Shown here piece after piece: positions 37,803 through 46,252 of a stretch of 46,313 nt of DNA. A program made the translations under genes and the position numbers. Under the pieces are notes generated by a model, which ran no database searches, had not been told where the DNA came from, and saw nothing but the letters and a program-made list of their open reading frames with translations. The stretch covers positions 1-46,313 of the forward strand of contig NZ_CAJHAZ010000020.1 of NCBI RefSeq assembly GCF_904846525.1, written 5' to 3'. The DNA comes from Psychrobacter sp. 1044 (lineage in GTDB: Bacteria > Pseudomonadota > Gammaproteobacteria > Pseudomonadales > Moraxellaceae). How positions within the stretch are numbered: the stretch's first letter is position 1; each line of letters begins with the position of its first letter.

Positions 37803-38468
37803 TTAAGTTGTCCATTGCTCATTCACAATAGCGACCAAATAGCGTTTACCTTGATACTCTTCAAACACTAAACGCATGATGCGCCAATCCATACCAGCGT
37901 ATTCCTCCGAGCCTTTATGATAAAACTCGACAACCTCTGAATTGGGATAAATTTTCTTCAGGTTATTAATCATATTCCCACTGTGTTGGAACTCATTAAT
38001 ACTGATACTGGCATTGTTAAATTTGCTAGCATCAATCCACGTGTCTAAATATGTAGGTAGTGGCGTGACAAGTAGATCGCCCGTACCGTCTTTTTCACCC
38101 CAAGTAAAACGAATTTTAGACTGTTGCAAATATTGGGCGAATTGTTCACGGCTAAAGACTTTATCTGTCTCAGGACGCACATAGGCATACATCGAAAAAC
38201 GGACGCCACGGGTTGGATGAATATCATTGGTAATGCGAGCAAAATCTTTATTCGCAAGCGCGCGCTGAATACGTAAGGCTTGCTGCTTAATGGTTTGCTG
38301 ACTGATATCGGAGACAACGGGCGTTGATGAATGGCCGTTAGATTGATTTGGAGTGGCTATATTGGATTCAGCAGAAGATTGACAGCCAGTTGCTGCTAGC
38401 GCCAAAGCCAATGCGCCGCCAACGGTTAATTTAGATGAACGGTCTTTGAAAGTAGATAATAGGGTCAT
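37803..38468 (-). CDS. Hypothetical lipoprotein
   Basis: The 221-residue protein starts with a lipoprotein signal (KLTVGGALALALAATGC, lipobox ATGC, Cys29), then a Ser/Asn-rich linker to about residue 55. The mature part includes FARITNDIHPTRGVRFSMYAYVRPETDKVFSREQF and a C-terminal YAGMDWRIMRLVFEEYQGKRYLVAIVNEQWTT. This resembles other small secreted proteins of Moraxellaceae, but I cannot name the family. The ATG at 38468 has an AAGGA site. It is convergent with mtfA. Confidence 0.7.
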   Translation of the reverse strand: MTLLSTFKDRSSKLTVGGALALALAATGCQSSAESNIATPNQSNGHSSTPVVSDISQQTIKQQALRIQRALANKDFARITNDIHPTRGVRFSMYAYVRPETDKVFSREQFAQYLQQSKIRFTWGEKDGTGDLLVTPLPTYLDTWIDASKFNNASISINEFQHSGNMINNLKKIYPNSEVVEFYHKGSEEYAGMDWRIMRLVFEEYQGKRYLVAIVNEQWTT

Positions 38469-38559
38469 AAAGTATCCTTGTCGCAGTGGTTAGCGAAATA
38501 TACGTTACTGTGAATATAATTGGGCAAATTTCACAAGATTCCTGAGCAAAAAGTTACTA

Positions 38560-38729
38560 GGGTGTGTCCTTATTCTAAAAATGGTGATAAAAATGAGATA
38601 AATTGCCGTCAAACAAGGAAAGTAGCGCAAAGAATATCGAGATATTAATAAGCTATTTAACGATGTTTGGCAAAATTTAGCCATTTTTAGTCCATTTAGA
38701 TAATAATCGATTGAATTGAGGACACGCCC
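38560..38729. mobile_element. MITE-like non-autonomous element, 170 bp
   Basis: Terminal inverted repeats gggtgtgtcc (38560-38569) and ggacacgccc (38720-38729) match at 9 of 10 positions. A TA lies directly outside each end, and the wider context reads CTAG on the left and CTAA on the right, as for the YTAR targets of some IS5-family elements. The inside is AT-rich and holds no transposase; an open frame across it is not a credible gene. It is probably a MITE or an internally deleted insertion sequence. Confidence 0.6.
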
Positions 38730-38849
38730 TAAGTAATAGATCGTTTTTAGTAGATAAACCGGAATGATACGATAATACAGCAGAGTCATAATATGGTTAT
38801 GATGTAATGGTTTATAACACTTATATCATTGAAGCTCGTAGAGAACGCC

Positions 38850-39335
38850 ATGCCAACATATTATTCACTGACGCTGCTAGCTATGGGACTGATAGCAACC
38901 AATTCTGCTATAGCTGATATAGCAGAGTCAACTCAGACTTATGCAGCCATAAAAATAGCGACCATTAGCAACATGTATCAGCAAGATGTCAGCAATCAAG
39001 GCATGGATAATCCGGTCGTATTGCAACAGTATGCCGACCCATATCTACAAGCCGCGATGCAGATTGAGCAAGACTATTTTGATAGAGAGCAAATATCTTG
39101 TCATGTTGATTATGATGTATTGTGGGATTCGCAAGATCCTGATTATGCCCAAGACAAACAGTTTTCGATGACTGATCAAGGATTGGTGCAAGTGAGTTTG
39201 GCACATGGCAGCAATGTTTATTATGAGTTGTCATGTAATGGTACCGATGACGATGCTAATTGCCGAGTAGCAGATGTGATTTTAGATGAAGATGGAAAGT
39301 CTTTACGCAAGCATTTACTAGAAACCTGTCGCTAG
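38850..39335 (+). CDS. Small secreted protein of unknown function
   Basis: The 161-residue protein starts MPTYYSLTLLAMGLIATNSAIADIAE, a signal peptide with likely cleavage after AIA. The mature part has four cysteines (ISCHVDY, ELSCNG, NCRVAD, LLETCR), enough for two disulfides, so it is probably periplasmic. I know of no family. ATG 38850 is chosen because the signal peptide begins there; the frame is open to a TTG at 38829. It is the last gene before the dif-containing desert. Confidence 0.6.
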   Translation: MPTYYSLTLLAMGLIATNSAIADIAESTQTYAAIKIATISNMYQQDVSNQGMDNPVVLQQYADPYLQAAMQIEQDYFDREQISCHVDYDVLWDSQDPDYAQDKQFSMTDQGLVQVSLAHGSNVYYELSCNGTDDDANCRVADVILDEDGKSLRKHLLETCR

Positions 39336-39474
39336 TAAATGTTGAGTGTTATTTTTATTAATACCTAAATATAAAAAGTTATAAACCCTGAATAAGAATC
39401 ACATTACCAAGAATGAGAGCTTATAAATGGTACTGTATAAGACTATGAGCCTAACCTCTAAAGCCATTGGCTTG

Positions 39475-39502
39475 TTTTCGCATAATGTATATTATGTTAA
39501 AG
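39475..39502 (+). other. dif: dif chromosome dimer resolution site (XerC/XerD)
   Basis: The 28-bp site has the form XerC half ttttcgcataa (39475-39485), central tgtata (39486-39491) and XerD half ttatgttaaag (39492-39502). Compared with the E. coli dif site (recalled, not searched), 24 of 28 bases agree, including the whole centre and ten of the eleven XerD-half bases. By family knowledge XerC and XerD act here with FtsK at division to resolve chromosome dimers. This places the window at the replication terminus. No second copy was noticed, so a Xer-integrated element is less likely. Confidence 0.85.
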
Positions 39503-40497
39503 GGACGGTACCCGATGATAAGTTCATGGGATTATGATCAAACAGTAATTTGTTAGTCAGTCTGGTTGTTAATTGCTTAACCATGATATGTGTTACCTGT
39601 TCAAATAATCATTGTAATCACCGCTAGTATAATTACTAACTGATATATCTTGAAGCCTTAATGTATAGAGTCTTCATAGATCCTAGTTTATCCGTAATCG
39701 ATTAATGTATTAATTCAAGTCGCTAATAGCCTCTCTATATATTCCAGAAGCCTATTATAGATATGTTGTAGATACAGTAATTTTACTATTCATTCAAAGT
39801 TAGTCTGTTTGGTAATCTTGCTCTGCTCATCATTGCTAAGCTTATTACCTTCACAATACCTACCAAGCCCTTTGCATAATCTGTCATTTCTAATCATCAC
39901 CTAATAACCGAATCACTCATCAATCGATTGTTGGTAGCTTAGCCGACTTCCTCATTAATGCGAATATGCTTGAACTACGTTAGGTACAGAAGTATTCGCC
40001 ACCAAGTGACAATCAGCTCAAAGTAAAAGCAATAACCCTTCTGAATGCCTATTACTCTATATCATTGATAAGCATGTATACAAGCTCTGACAATGCGCCT
40101 ACTTGGCATATCAGTAGGTCCAATCTAGATGCACCTTATAGCTGCTATCATCATAGCTAACTACGTTGTAATACGCTTTTATTTAGAGTCATCAAAAGAG
40201 CCTTCCTAATTAGTGAAACATTCATTGGTCTTTTCTAACATCTCTCGTTCTTCCTGAGATATCTTAATATAAAGCATTGAGTTGATACCTTCCAAATTTG
40301 CACAGAACAGTACTATCACCCTGATTAAGGTATTCTGTGCAAGTACAGGAGCACGGTTTTTCGTGCAAATATGTCGAAGGACTCTATTGCCAATAGCAAA
40401 CAGCACTCTTACTTTTAACCTATGTGAAGTTTATTCCTTCAAACACCATATATATCAACAAAAAAATAGCTTACTCCTTCTTTCTCCACTATACTAT

Positions 40498-40528
40498 AAT
40501 TATCCCCAACCTTAACTTGGGGATAATT
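40498..40528. repeat. 12-bp perfect inverted repeat upstream of the integrase
   Basis: aattatccccaa (40498-40509) and ttggggataatt (40517-40528) flank a 7-nt spacer. There is no T tract on either side, so it is not a standard terminator. It may bind the integrase or a regulator. Confidence 0.7.
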
Positions 40529-40535
40529 AAGTGTT

Positions 40536-40559
40536 AAAACCTTTATTATATAAGGTTTT
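40536..40559. terminator. Possible rho-independent terminator
   Basis: aaaacctt (40536-40543) pairs with aaggtttt (40552-40559), followed by T. It lies between dif and the integrase with no gene directly upstream. Confidence 0.4.
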
Positions 40560-40580
40560 TCTAATAATATTAGCGAATAC

Positions 40581-40601
40581 CAGTGTCCATAGCAGTGTCC
40601 A
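40581..40601. repeat. Direct repeat cagtgtcca, 12-bp period, next to the integrase
   Basis: cagtgtcca occurs at 40581-40589 and 40593-40601, flanked by copies of aataatatt. It is a candidate att arm or core binding region for the integrase encoded 125 bp downstream; this is inference from position. Confidence 0.45.
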
Positions 40602-40726
40602 ATAATATTCCATGCTGCTTTCCTTAACTTGAAAAACCTACTGAAAAATTACTCTGGACCTCAGCATATAGATATTAGATCAATAATCATAACTCATCTA
40701 CCTTAGAGAAATTACGGATACACATC

Positions 40727-42007
40727 ATGACTATCAATAATGCAAACGATATCAATAAGCTTGAATGCCGAGATAAGGATTATTCGGTCAGTGTCTCAGG
40801 TGTGGCTGGTTTAAGTCTGCGTATTTATCCAAATGGTAAAAAGGAATACTACTTGCGATATTCCCATCCACATATCGAGGGCAAACGCCCTAGGATGATG
40901 TTAGGTAAGATTGAGGAGATCAGTTTACATGAAGTTAAGTATAAAGCAGAAGCCATCCTTAATACGGTCGCAAAAGGTTCTGACCCTAAAGCTATCCAGC
41001 AAAAAGAGCAAACTAATAAGTATACTCACCTAAAAAATGCTACGTTTTCTGACATTGCCCAAGCATGGCGAGAACACAAAACATCAGGTCGCAATCAAGG
41101 CAAGTCTAAAAAACCGTCATTTAGTGAGTCAACCCTCAAGTTTTGGGATTTATGTCTGGGATATATGTGTCGTGAAATTGGCGACTTGAGAATGGACGAT
41201 ATCACCAGCGAGATGATACTGAGTGTGTGTGAGTCAATTCAGAATAATGACAATCAAGCGACTTTCGTTGGTGCAAGCACTCGTTTGTATACTGAAAAAG
41301 TCTTTTCGTTTGCTGTTGCTCGAGGGTTGTGCGATAGAAATGTGGCGATTGATACCCGAGGTGAGCTTGCACCTGCCAGCTCAGGCAATCACTTACCAGC
41401 CATTACCAAGCCTGATCAGTTTGCAACCCTTCTAAATGACATGTCCAATTTTAAAGGTGCAAGTAAAATCACATTGGAGGCAATGAATCTACTACCATAT
41501 GTCTTCGTACGTAGTATCGATTTGCGCTCTATGCGCTGGCAAGATATAGATTGGGATAATAAGCTGTGGGCGTTCTCTCCTACTAAAGGCGAAGGCCGTG
41601 AGGATATGGTATCGCACTTAGTTGTGCCTTTAGCCACGCAAGTCATTGAACGCTTACGAAGAATACAAGTAATCACAGGTCATAAAGAATATGTATTTGC
41701 ATCACTGCGTGCCTCAAGCAATAACTATATTAGTAAAGCGACTCTAGTACAGATATTCCATAGGCTTGGATACAAAGATATTCAATGCGCTCATGGATTC
41801 CGAGCATCGGCCAAAACCTTACTTATGGAACAACCTGAGCTGCGTTATTCAGATATCGTGACTGAGCTGCAATTAGGACATCGAATAAAGGATACGCATG
41901 GTGGCGCTTATAACCGATTAGATGAAATTAATACCAGAGTGCTAATGATGCAAAATTGGGCTGATTATATAGATGAACTAAGAAACTCTCCTAAAAAGAG
42001 ATCTTAG
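40727..42007 (+). CDS. P4-type tyrosine integrase
   Basis: The 426-residue tyrosine recombinase has an N-terminal arm-binding-like region (GLSLRIYPNGKKEYYLRYSHPHIEGKRPRMMLG, then SLHEVKYKAEAIL), a core-binding region and the catalytic C-terminal domain. Catalytic residues by eye are Arg262 (FVRSIDLRSMRW), His356-x-x-Arg359 (HGFRAS), His385 (LGHRIKD) and Tyr395 (GGAYNR). It probably inserts and excises a genomic island. No tRNA gene is next to it, which is unusual for this integrase class. A convergent XRE regulator follows. No long leader or good ribosome site is visible, and the start is the first ATG of the frame. Confidence 0.9.
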   Translation: MTINNANDINKLECRDKDYSVSVSGVAGLSLRIYPNGKKEYYLRYSHPHIEGKRPRMMLGKIEEISLHEVKYKAEAILNTVAKGSDPKAIQQKEQTNKYTHLKNATFSDIAQAWREHKTSGRNQGKSKKPSFSESTLKFWDLCLGYMCREIGDLRMDDITSEMILSVCESIQNNDNQATFVGASTRLYTEKVFSFAVARGLCDRNVAIDTRGELAPASSGNHLPAITKPDQFATLLNDMSNFKGASKITLEAMNLLPYVFVRSIDLRSMRWQDIDWDNKLWAFSPTKGEGREDMVSHLVVPLATQVIERLRRIQVITGHKEYVFASLRASSNNYISKATLVQIFHRLGYKDIQCAHGFRASAKTLLMEQPELRYSDIVTELQLGHRIKDTHGGAYNRLDEINTRVLMMQNWADYIDELRNSPKKRS

Positions 42008-42025
42008 GGTTTTTCATGAAAAACC
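42008..42025. repeat. Palindrome between integrase and XRE gene
   Basis: ggtttttcatgaaaaacc (42008-42025) is a perfect palindrome at the integrase stop. It may terminate both convergent genes, but lacks a loop and a T tract. Confidence 0.4.
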
Positions 42026-42045
42026 TATGAGCTGTGAATACTCAT

Positions 42046-42435
42046 TCAATCTTTCTCAATTAACTTTTGATCAGCAGAGTATTCAATAGTATCAACTACA
42101 TCGGGTTCAATAACACTTGGGATAAGCATTTTGCGAGGTTGGGTCATATACAAACCTGACCTTATATAATTTTGGACAGCTTTAGGGGCATTATTAAATA
42201 ATTCCAATAAAGATCTATCATCTTTAGATACTCCATCGACACTACGTTTCCCTGTGACCACATAATGAATATCAAAACCTAGCTTTGATATTTCATAAAG
42301 GTATCTTGTGTCAGGACTTCGTTTACCTTTCTCATAATTAGACTGCGTTGGTATTGCTATCCCCGCAAAATCCGCTACTTCTTTTGCTTTAAAACCTAGT
42401 CGTACACGTTCTTCAGCTAAAAATATATTATTCAA
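42046..42435 (-). CDS. XRE-family helix-turn-helix regulator
   Basis: The 129-residue protein has an N-terminal HTH_3-like domain (RVRLGFKAKEVADFAGIAIPTQSNYEKGKRSPDTRYLYEISKLGFDIHYVVTGKRS) and a C-terminal tail of unknown role. Such regulators often control mobile-element or phage-like genes. It lies between the P4-type integrase (convergent) and the recombinase trio (divergent) and may act on either. The best start is TTG 42435, with an AGGAT site nine bases upstream; no in-frame ATG gives the full HTH. Confidence 0.8.
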   Translation of the reverse strand: MNNIFLAEERVRLGFKAKEVADFAGIAIPTQSNYEKGKRSPDTRYLYEISKLGFDIHYVVTGKRSVDGVSKDDRSLLELFNNAPKAVQNYIRSGLYMTQPRKMLIPSVIEPDVVDTIEYSADQKLIEKD

Positions 42436-42672
42436 TTGATTAATATCCTAATTACAATAGTTAACTATACGGATAATTTATAAAGCTGTATTATACCCTA
42501 TAAATCCTAAATAACCTTCTAAGTCAATCATAACTTTATAACAGTATTCTTGCAAAAATTATCAATAATAATCTTTGAACTTTGAGAGCGAAGGGTGTTT
42601 GACAAATTGCACCAGATGCTCTCAATTCATATAAAAACTATATATAACTGTCTCGAATAAGGATAGACCCAT
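42436..42672. promoter_or_regulatory. Region upstream of the recombinase trio with an 8-bp inverted repeat
   Basis: ttgagagc (42582-42589) and gctctcaa (42618-42625) form an inverted repeat about 50 bp before the first recombinase. A TTGACA-like -35 lies at 42599-42604 between the arms, but no well-spaced -10 is evident. The repeat could be an operator or an end of the element. Confidence 0.4.
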
Positions 42673-43971
42673 ATGTTTTTAGTTAGTCTAGTCAAACTAT
42701 CTAACCCATCTGACAATCGAAGGTACATTTTGATTGATGAAGAAACACGCTCTCCATGTCTCTACCCTCTACTTTACGTCATGTCGAAATTGAGACTTAA
42801 AAGTCTTTCAACTCAACAGGGTAATTTGAACGCATTGAAGTTTTGGCATACTTTTTGGAAAGAGAAATTTAACGAAGATTTTTGTTTATCGTTCTATGAA
42901 AGTAAATATAATGCTGAAATATTTATTGAGGAGATTGATAGTTTTTTTATATATCTTGAAAACAATAGTAAATATGATAAGAATCTGATAAGAATAAATA
43001 AACAGGTAGAAATGAATTACACTACAATATCAAAAAAAATTCAAGACACTATAAAGTATCTAATTTTTCTAACTGATAATTTTACATGGCAAGATATTGA
43101 AAATAATAACTTAAGACATAATTCCAATAGAAGAATAATGCTAACTCTTCAGAATAAATTAGATCAATATACTAGAATGTCTTCTAGTAATAGTAATGTG
43201 AAACAATTTAAAAGTTTAACTAAGCGTATGAAAGATAGTTTTTATGAAATCATATTACCATCGACTCCAACAAAAAATAATCCTAAAAACATTTTTAAAG
43301 ATAACTCAACTCAGTTCCGTAACTTTCTTATCGTCCGATTACTCATAAATTACGGATTAAGAGCAAGTGAATTACTACTCCTATCGACAAAATCAATAAA
43401 ATTAGATGGGAATGCAGGCAGTTCGTTCTTAGTTGTATGTGATACTCAAGATACCAAAGATTATAGATCACCCAAACCTAATATTAAAAACGAGCAGTCA
43501 AATAGAATCCTTCAGCTTTCGCGCGATGATTACAAGTTGATATCTTATTATACTGAAAATCATAGACCTAAGAATGCAAAGTCTGATTTATTATTTTTGT
43601 CTTTACAATCTCCATTTTCTCCATTGAGTTACTCATCTATAAAGAAGATGTTTAATGCATGGGATAAACAGCTTAGAGAATTATATCCAGAATATTATGA
43701 CTCTAGGTACACTGGTTCGATTGACAAGTTGAGTGCACATGTCTGTCGTCATACCTGGGCTACGCTAATGCTAGAATACACGTATATTACAGCTATGAAT
43801 AGTTCATCTAATCATGAGGTTGCAATGAGTCAAGCAATAGAGGATTTGAAAAAATCTGGAGGCTGGAGTTCAAATAGTTTAATGGTAAGTAAATATGCTG
43901 ATAGATATTTATCAGAGCGTGCTAACACTACGAATATTAATAGAATGACAAATCATGGAGACGCTTTATGA
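42673..43971 (+). CDS. Tyrosine recombinase, first of a coupled trio
   Basis: The 432-residue protein has a SAM-like core-binding N-terminus (about 40-140) and a catalytic domain with Arg230 (NYGLRASEL), His356-x-x-Arg359 (HVCRHTWATL), Trp398 (GGWSS) and nucleophile Tyr408 (MVSKYADRY). It resembles the TnpA-type subunit of Tn554-like elements and related recombinase trios. It would cut and rejoin DNA at element ends. The start has an AAGGAT site. Its stop overlaps the next start (ATGA), so the two are translationally coupled. The DNA is markedly AT-rich. Confidence 0.88.
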   Translation: MFLVSLVKLSNPSDNRRYILIDEETRSPCLYPLLYVMSKLRLKSLSTQQGNLNALKFWHTFWKEKFNEDFCLSFYESKYNAEIFIEEIDSFFIYLENNSKYDKNLIRINKQVEMNYTTISKKIQDTIKYLIFLTDNFTWQDIENNNLRHNSNRRIMLTLQNKLDQYTRMSSSNSNVKQFKSLTKRMKDSFYEIILPSTPTKNNPKNIFKDNSTQFRNFLIVRLLINYGLRASELLLLSTKSIKLDGNAGSSFLVVCDTQDTKDYRSPKPNIKNEQSNRILQLSRDDYKLISYYTENHRPKNAKSDLLFLSLQSPFSPLSYSSIKKMFNAWDKQLRELYPEYYDSRYTGSIDKLSAHVCRHTWATLMLEYTYITAMNSSSNHEVAMSQAIEDLKKSGGWSSNSLMVSKYADRYLSERANTTNINRMTNHGDAL

Positions 43972-45530
43972 ACCTATCTATTAAAAAAAATTATACGAAT
44001 GAAATGATAACTGAGGAGTCAATATTCTCAAATGAGCAGTTAGATTTTATTAATGAAATAAAACTACCTAAAATCGTACGATTCATACGTGCAGATAAAT
44101 TTGATGATAAGTTTATAAATGTTTCAAAGGATATTTGGGAGTTTAAATACTCTGGAAATCGTGAAAAAATTTCATTTAAAGATATGAATTACGTAGAGGT
44201 GAAAATAATAAAGTTTCTTTTGATTAAGTATATATATAAAAACTCCCCCTCTCATCTAGGAGATAAGTTTAGAAATATAAGAAAGTTTTTTAAACACCTT
44301 AGTGTTACTGAAAGAATAATTAACTTTAAAAAGTCTAAGAAGATTTTAATTAACTCAACCGATGATAAACAATTTTACTTTTCGATTAAATTTATTATAA
44401 TTACTTTTATTTTGGAGGGCTTTCCAGAATTTTCTATTGATGACGAATATGACCTAGAAATAATAAAAAAACCTAAATCTACAAGAAGTAGTCTTTATTA
44501 CGAAGAATATGAAGATAATATAGACTTACCAACTATTAATATAATTCAAAAAGGGTTTATAGAGCTCAATCATATATTAAATTCGGCGAAAAAAGATTCG
44601 ATAAGCAAGTCAGAGCTAAAAAATGCGTCAATATTAGCGTTGGCATTCACTACAGGTATGCGCCCTGTTCAAATGTCAAAGCTTTCAGCTGGAGACTTAA
44701 AAGAAGATATACCAGAAGATTCACTAGGTATAGCAAGATACAGCCTTTTGGTCCCTTATGCAAAACAAGCACGCTTTACGCACAAAAAAGTAGCTATAAA
44801 GTTGCCAGAAGAAATTGCTTTTATCATACTTACCTATATTCATCGATTAAAATTATCAGATACAGATAAACTATTCGAGTTAGGAGAAAAATCCGCTGTC
44901 ACATGCTCAGAGGCTATTAACGATCAGCTATTTAAGTTTTCACCTGTCGAATATAGGACTCAAGTTTTAAGTGGAGATATACTTCAAATAAAATATTCGA
45001 TGTCACAATTTAGACATCATGTTGGACATAGCATGGCAATGTCAGGAGCGAGTGCTGAAGAGATTGCCTACATCCTAGGTCATTCAAGTCTTGTTGTTGC
45101 TAGGCATTATATATTTTCATCACCTGAAACTGCAATTATTAGAGCTAAAGCATTAGGGAAAAATGCTGCATACAAGCAAATGATCGCTATGTTTATGACA
45201 AGTACTATTGTTAAAAAATCTAAATGGTTAGGAAAAAAAGTTAGTGGCTTCGTTCATAAAGATTTTCATCATGAAATAGGGGGTTGTGCATATGATGATA
45301 CTTGCCCATTCGAGCAAGTCAGGAATTGCTATGGATGCTTATATTTTCATCCATTTAAAGACAAAGATCATTCAGAAGTGTTAGAGAGCATACAGTCAGA
45401 AGTTAATGATATTATCACTATCGCTGACTCTACACAATGTTCCAGAAACCCTCTGCTATTAGTACACGAAAGTACAAAGTTTGAAATTGAGTCTGTGATA
45501 GCAAGATGTAGTTTAATGGAGGATATATAA
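43968..45530 (+). CDS. Tyrosine recombinase, second of trio, with C-terminal Cys cluster (TnpB-like)
   Basis: The 520-residue protein has a catalytic domain with Arg232 (TTGMRPVQM), a modified HxxR as SQFR (Ser346, Arg349), His372 (LGHSS) and Tyr381 (ARHYIF). The His of HxxR is thus Ser. After the tyrosine lies a cysteine cluster (Cys440, Cys446, Cys454, Cys457) that looks zinc-binding; a similar tail is seen in Tn554 TnpB-type proteins as far as I recall. The start overlaps the first recombinase by 4 bp, and its stop overlaps the third gene (TAATG). Confidence 0.85.
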   Translation: MNLSIKKNYTNEMITEESIFSNEQLDFINEIKLPKIVRFIRADKFDDKFINVSKDIWEFKYSGNREKISFKDMNYVEVKIIKFLLIKYIYKNSPSHLGDKFRNIRKFFKHLSVTERIINFKKSKKILINSTDDKQFYFSIKFIIITFILEGFPEFSIDDEYDLEIIKKPKSTRSSLYYEEYEDNIDLPTINIIQKGFIELNHILNSAKKDSISKSELKNASILALAFTTGMRPVQMSKLSAGDLKEDIPEDSLGIARYSLLVPYAKQARFTHKKVAIKLPEEIAFIILTYIHRLKLSDTDKLFELGEKSAVTCSEAINDQLFKFSPVEYRTQVLSGDILQIKYSMSQFRHHVGHSMAMSGASAEEIAYILGHSSLVVARHYIFSSPETAIIRAKALGKNAAYKQMIAMFMTSTIVKKSKWLGKKVSGFVHKDFHHEIGGCAYDDTCPFEQVRNCYGCLYFHPFKDKDHSEVLESIQSEVNDIITIADSTQCSRNPLLLVHESTKFEIESVIARCSLMEDI

Positions 45531-46252
45531 TGTCAAATAAAGCTTACCTCGATTTTATAAATGAGCAAAAAGATCATTTTAACCGACATTTATCCTCAGA
45601 CTTTAATCAAACGTGGAATGATACGTATTGGCAAGGTGGTGAGAAAGGATCTGGCTGGTTGTACTGTAGAAGTAAAGACGTAAACTTAGTATTTAATGAA
45701 GGCAAACGATTAAAAGGTTTACCTGCGTTTGATATCTCAGAAAATTTTTATGATTTCTTTAGATCAATATTAGTACTTAGTTATAGAAGATCTAACTCCA
45801 AAGCGTCACCGCAAAAACTTCATGCTGAACTATTAATTCTCAAACGTTGGTATTATTCTTTAGTTACTTTAACTGACGACAACTCTCCACAAAGCTTGTG
45901 TACCGAAGTTTTGGTTAACGCTTTTGAAATTCAAGTTAAAAATAGCAATCCCAAAAGTCTACCTGATATTGCTGGTACATATTTGAGACTTCAAGAACTT
46001 ATTAACAAGCATATGCACCTGAGTAAGAGATTAGAATTTGAAAATGATTATAACTATCTTAGTAGTAAAAATAGAACACCTAATGCAAGAAAGACGAAAG
46101 AACTAATAGATAAACTGGACATAGATGAAGATGAAGTTGACACAAAAAAACTTATATCGATTCAAACTTTTATTAATATCGCATCATTAAAGAGTTTATG
46201 TCAAACAAACAGTGAGAAGATGTTATTAAACCTTTTAACTATAGTGCATTAA
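45530..46252 (+). CDS. Third member of recombinase trio, apparently truncated
   Basis: The 240-residue protein starts MSNKAYLDFINEQKDHFNRHL and reads like the N-terminal and core-binding part of a large site-specific recombinase. It ends just as the helix that normally precedes the catalytic Arg begins (NSEKMLLNLLTIV). No catalytic Arg, HxxR or Tyr is present before the stop at 46252. The remaining 61 bp show no frame that would continue the fold. It is therefore probably cut short by rearrangement or insertion, or is a native non-catalytic partner. Translation is coupled to the gene before. Confidence 0.65.
   Translation: MSNKAYLDFINEQKDHFNRHLSSDFNQTWNDTYWQGGEKGSGWLYCRSKDVNLVFNEGKRLKGLPAFDISENFYDFFRSILVLSYRRSNSKASPQKLHAELLILKRWYYSLVTLTDDNSPQSLCTEVLVNAFEIQVKNSNPKSLPDIAGTYLRLQELINKHMHLSKRLEFENDYNYLSSKNRTPNARKTKELIDKLDIDEDEVDTKKLISIQTFINIASLKSLCQTNSEKMLLNLLTIVH

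Larger units (their letters stand above)
39336..40726. other. 1.4-kb gene-free AT-rich region around dif
   Basis: Apart from dif, I see no credible gene, tRNA or tmRNA here. Short frames at 40206-40406 (-) and 40282-40515 (+) lack support. A 10-bp inverted repeat, ttgcacagaa (40298-40307) with ttctgtgcaa (40333-40342), lies within it. The right end, from 40498, has several inverted and direct repeats just upstream of the integrase. Confidence 0.6.

Noticed and set aside
38505..38789. A 94-residue minus-strand frame across the MITE
   Set aside because: It spans both inverted ends of the element and resembles no protein. The open frame is due to AT-rich DNA.
39475..39502. pdif-type (XerC/D) mobile module
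   Set aside because: Only one site was noticed, no toxin-antitoxin or resistance gene is bracketed by two sites, and the sequence is closer to chromosomal dif.
40206..40406. A 66-residue minus-strand frame and an overlapping plus-strand frame near 40.3 kb
   Set aside because: They overlap on opposite strands, and neither has a domain or clear ribosome site. A short piece (MLYIKISQEEREMLEKTNECF) looks protein-like, but that is not enough to call a gene.
40020..40726. A tRNA or tmRNA as the integrase target
   Set aside because: I looked for a T-loop (ggttcgaat-type) and CCA end upstream of the integrase and found none.
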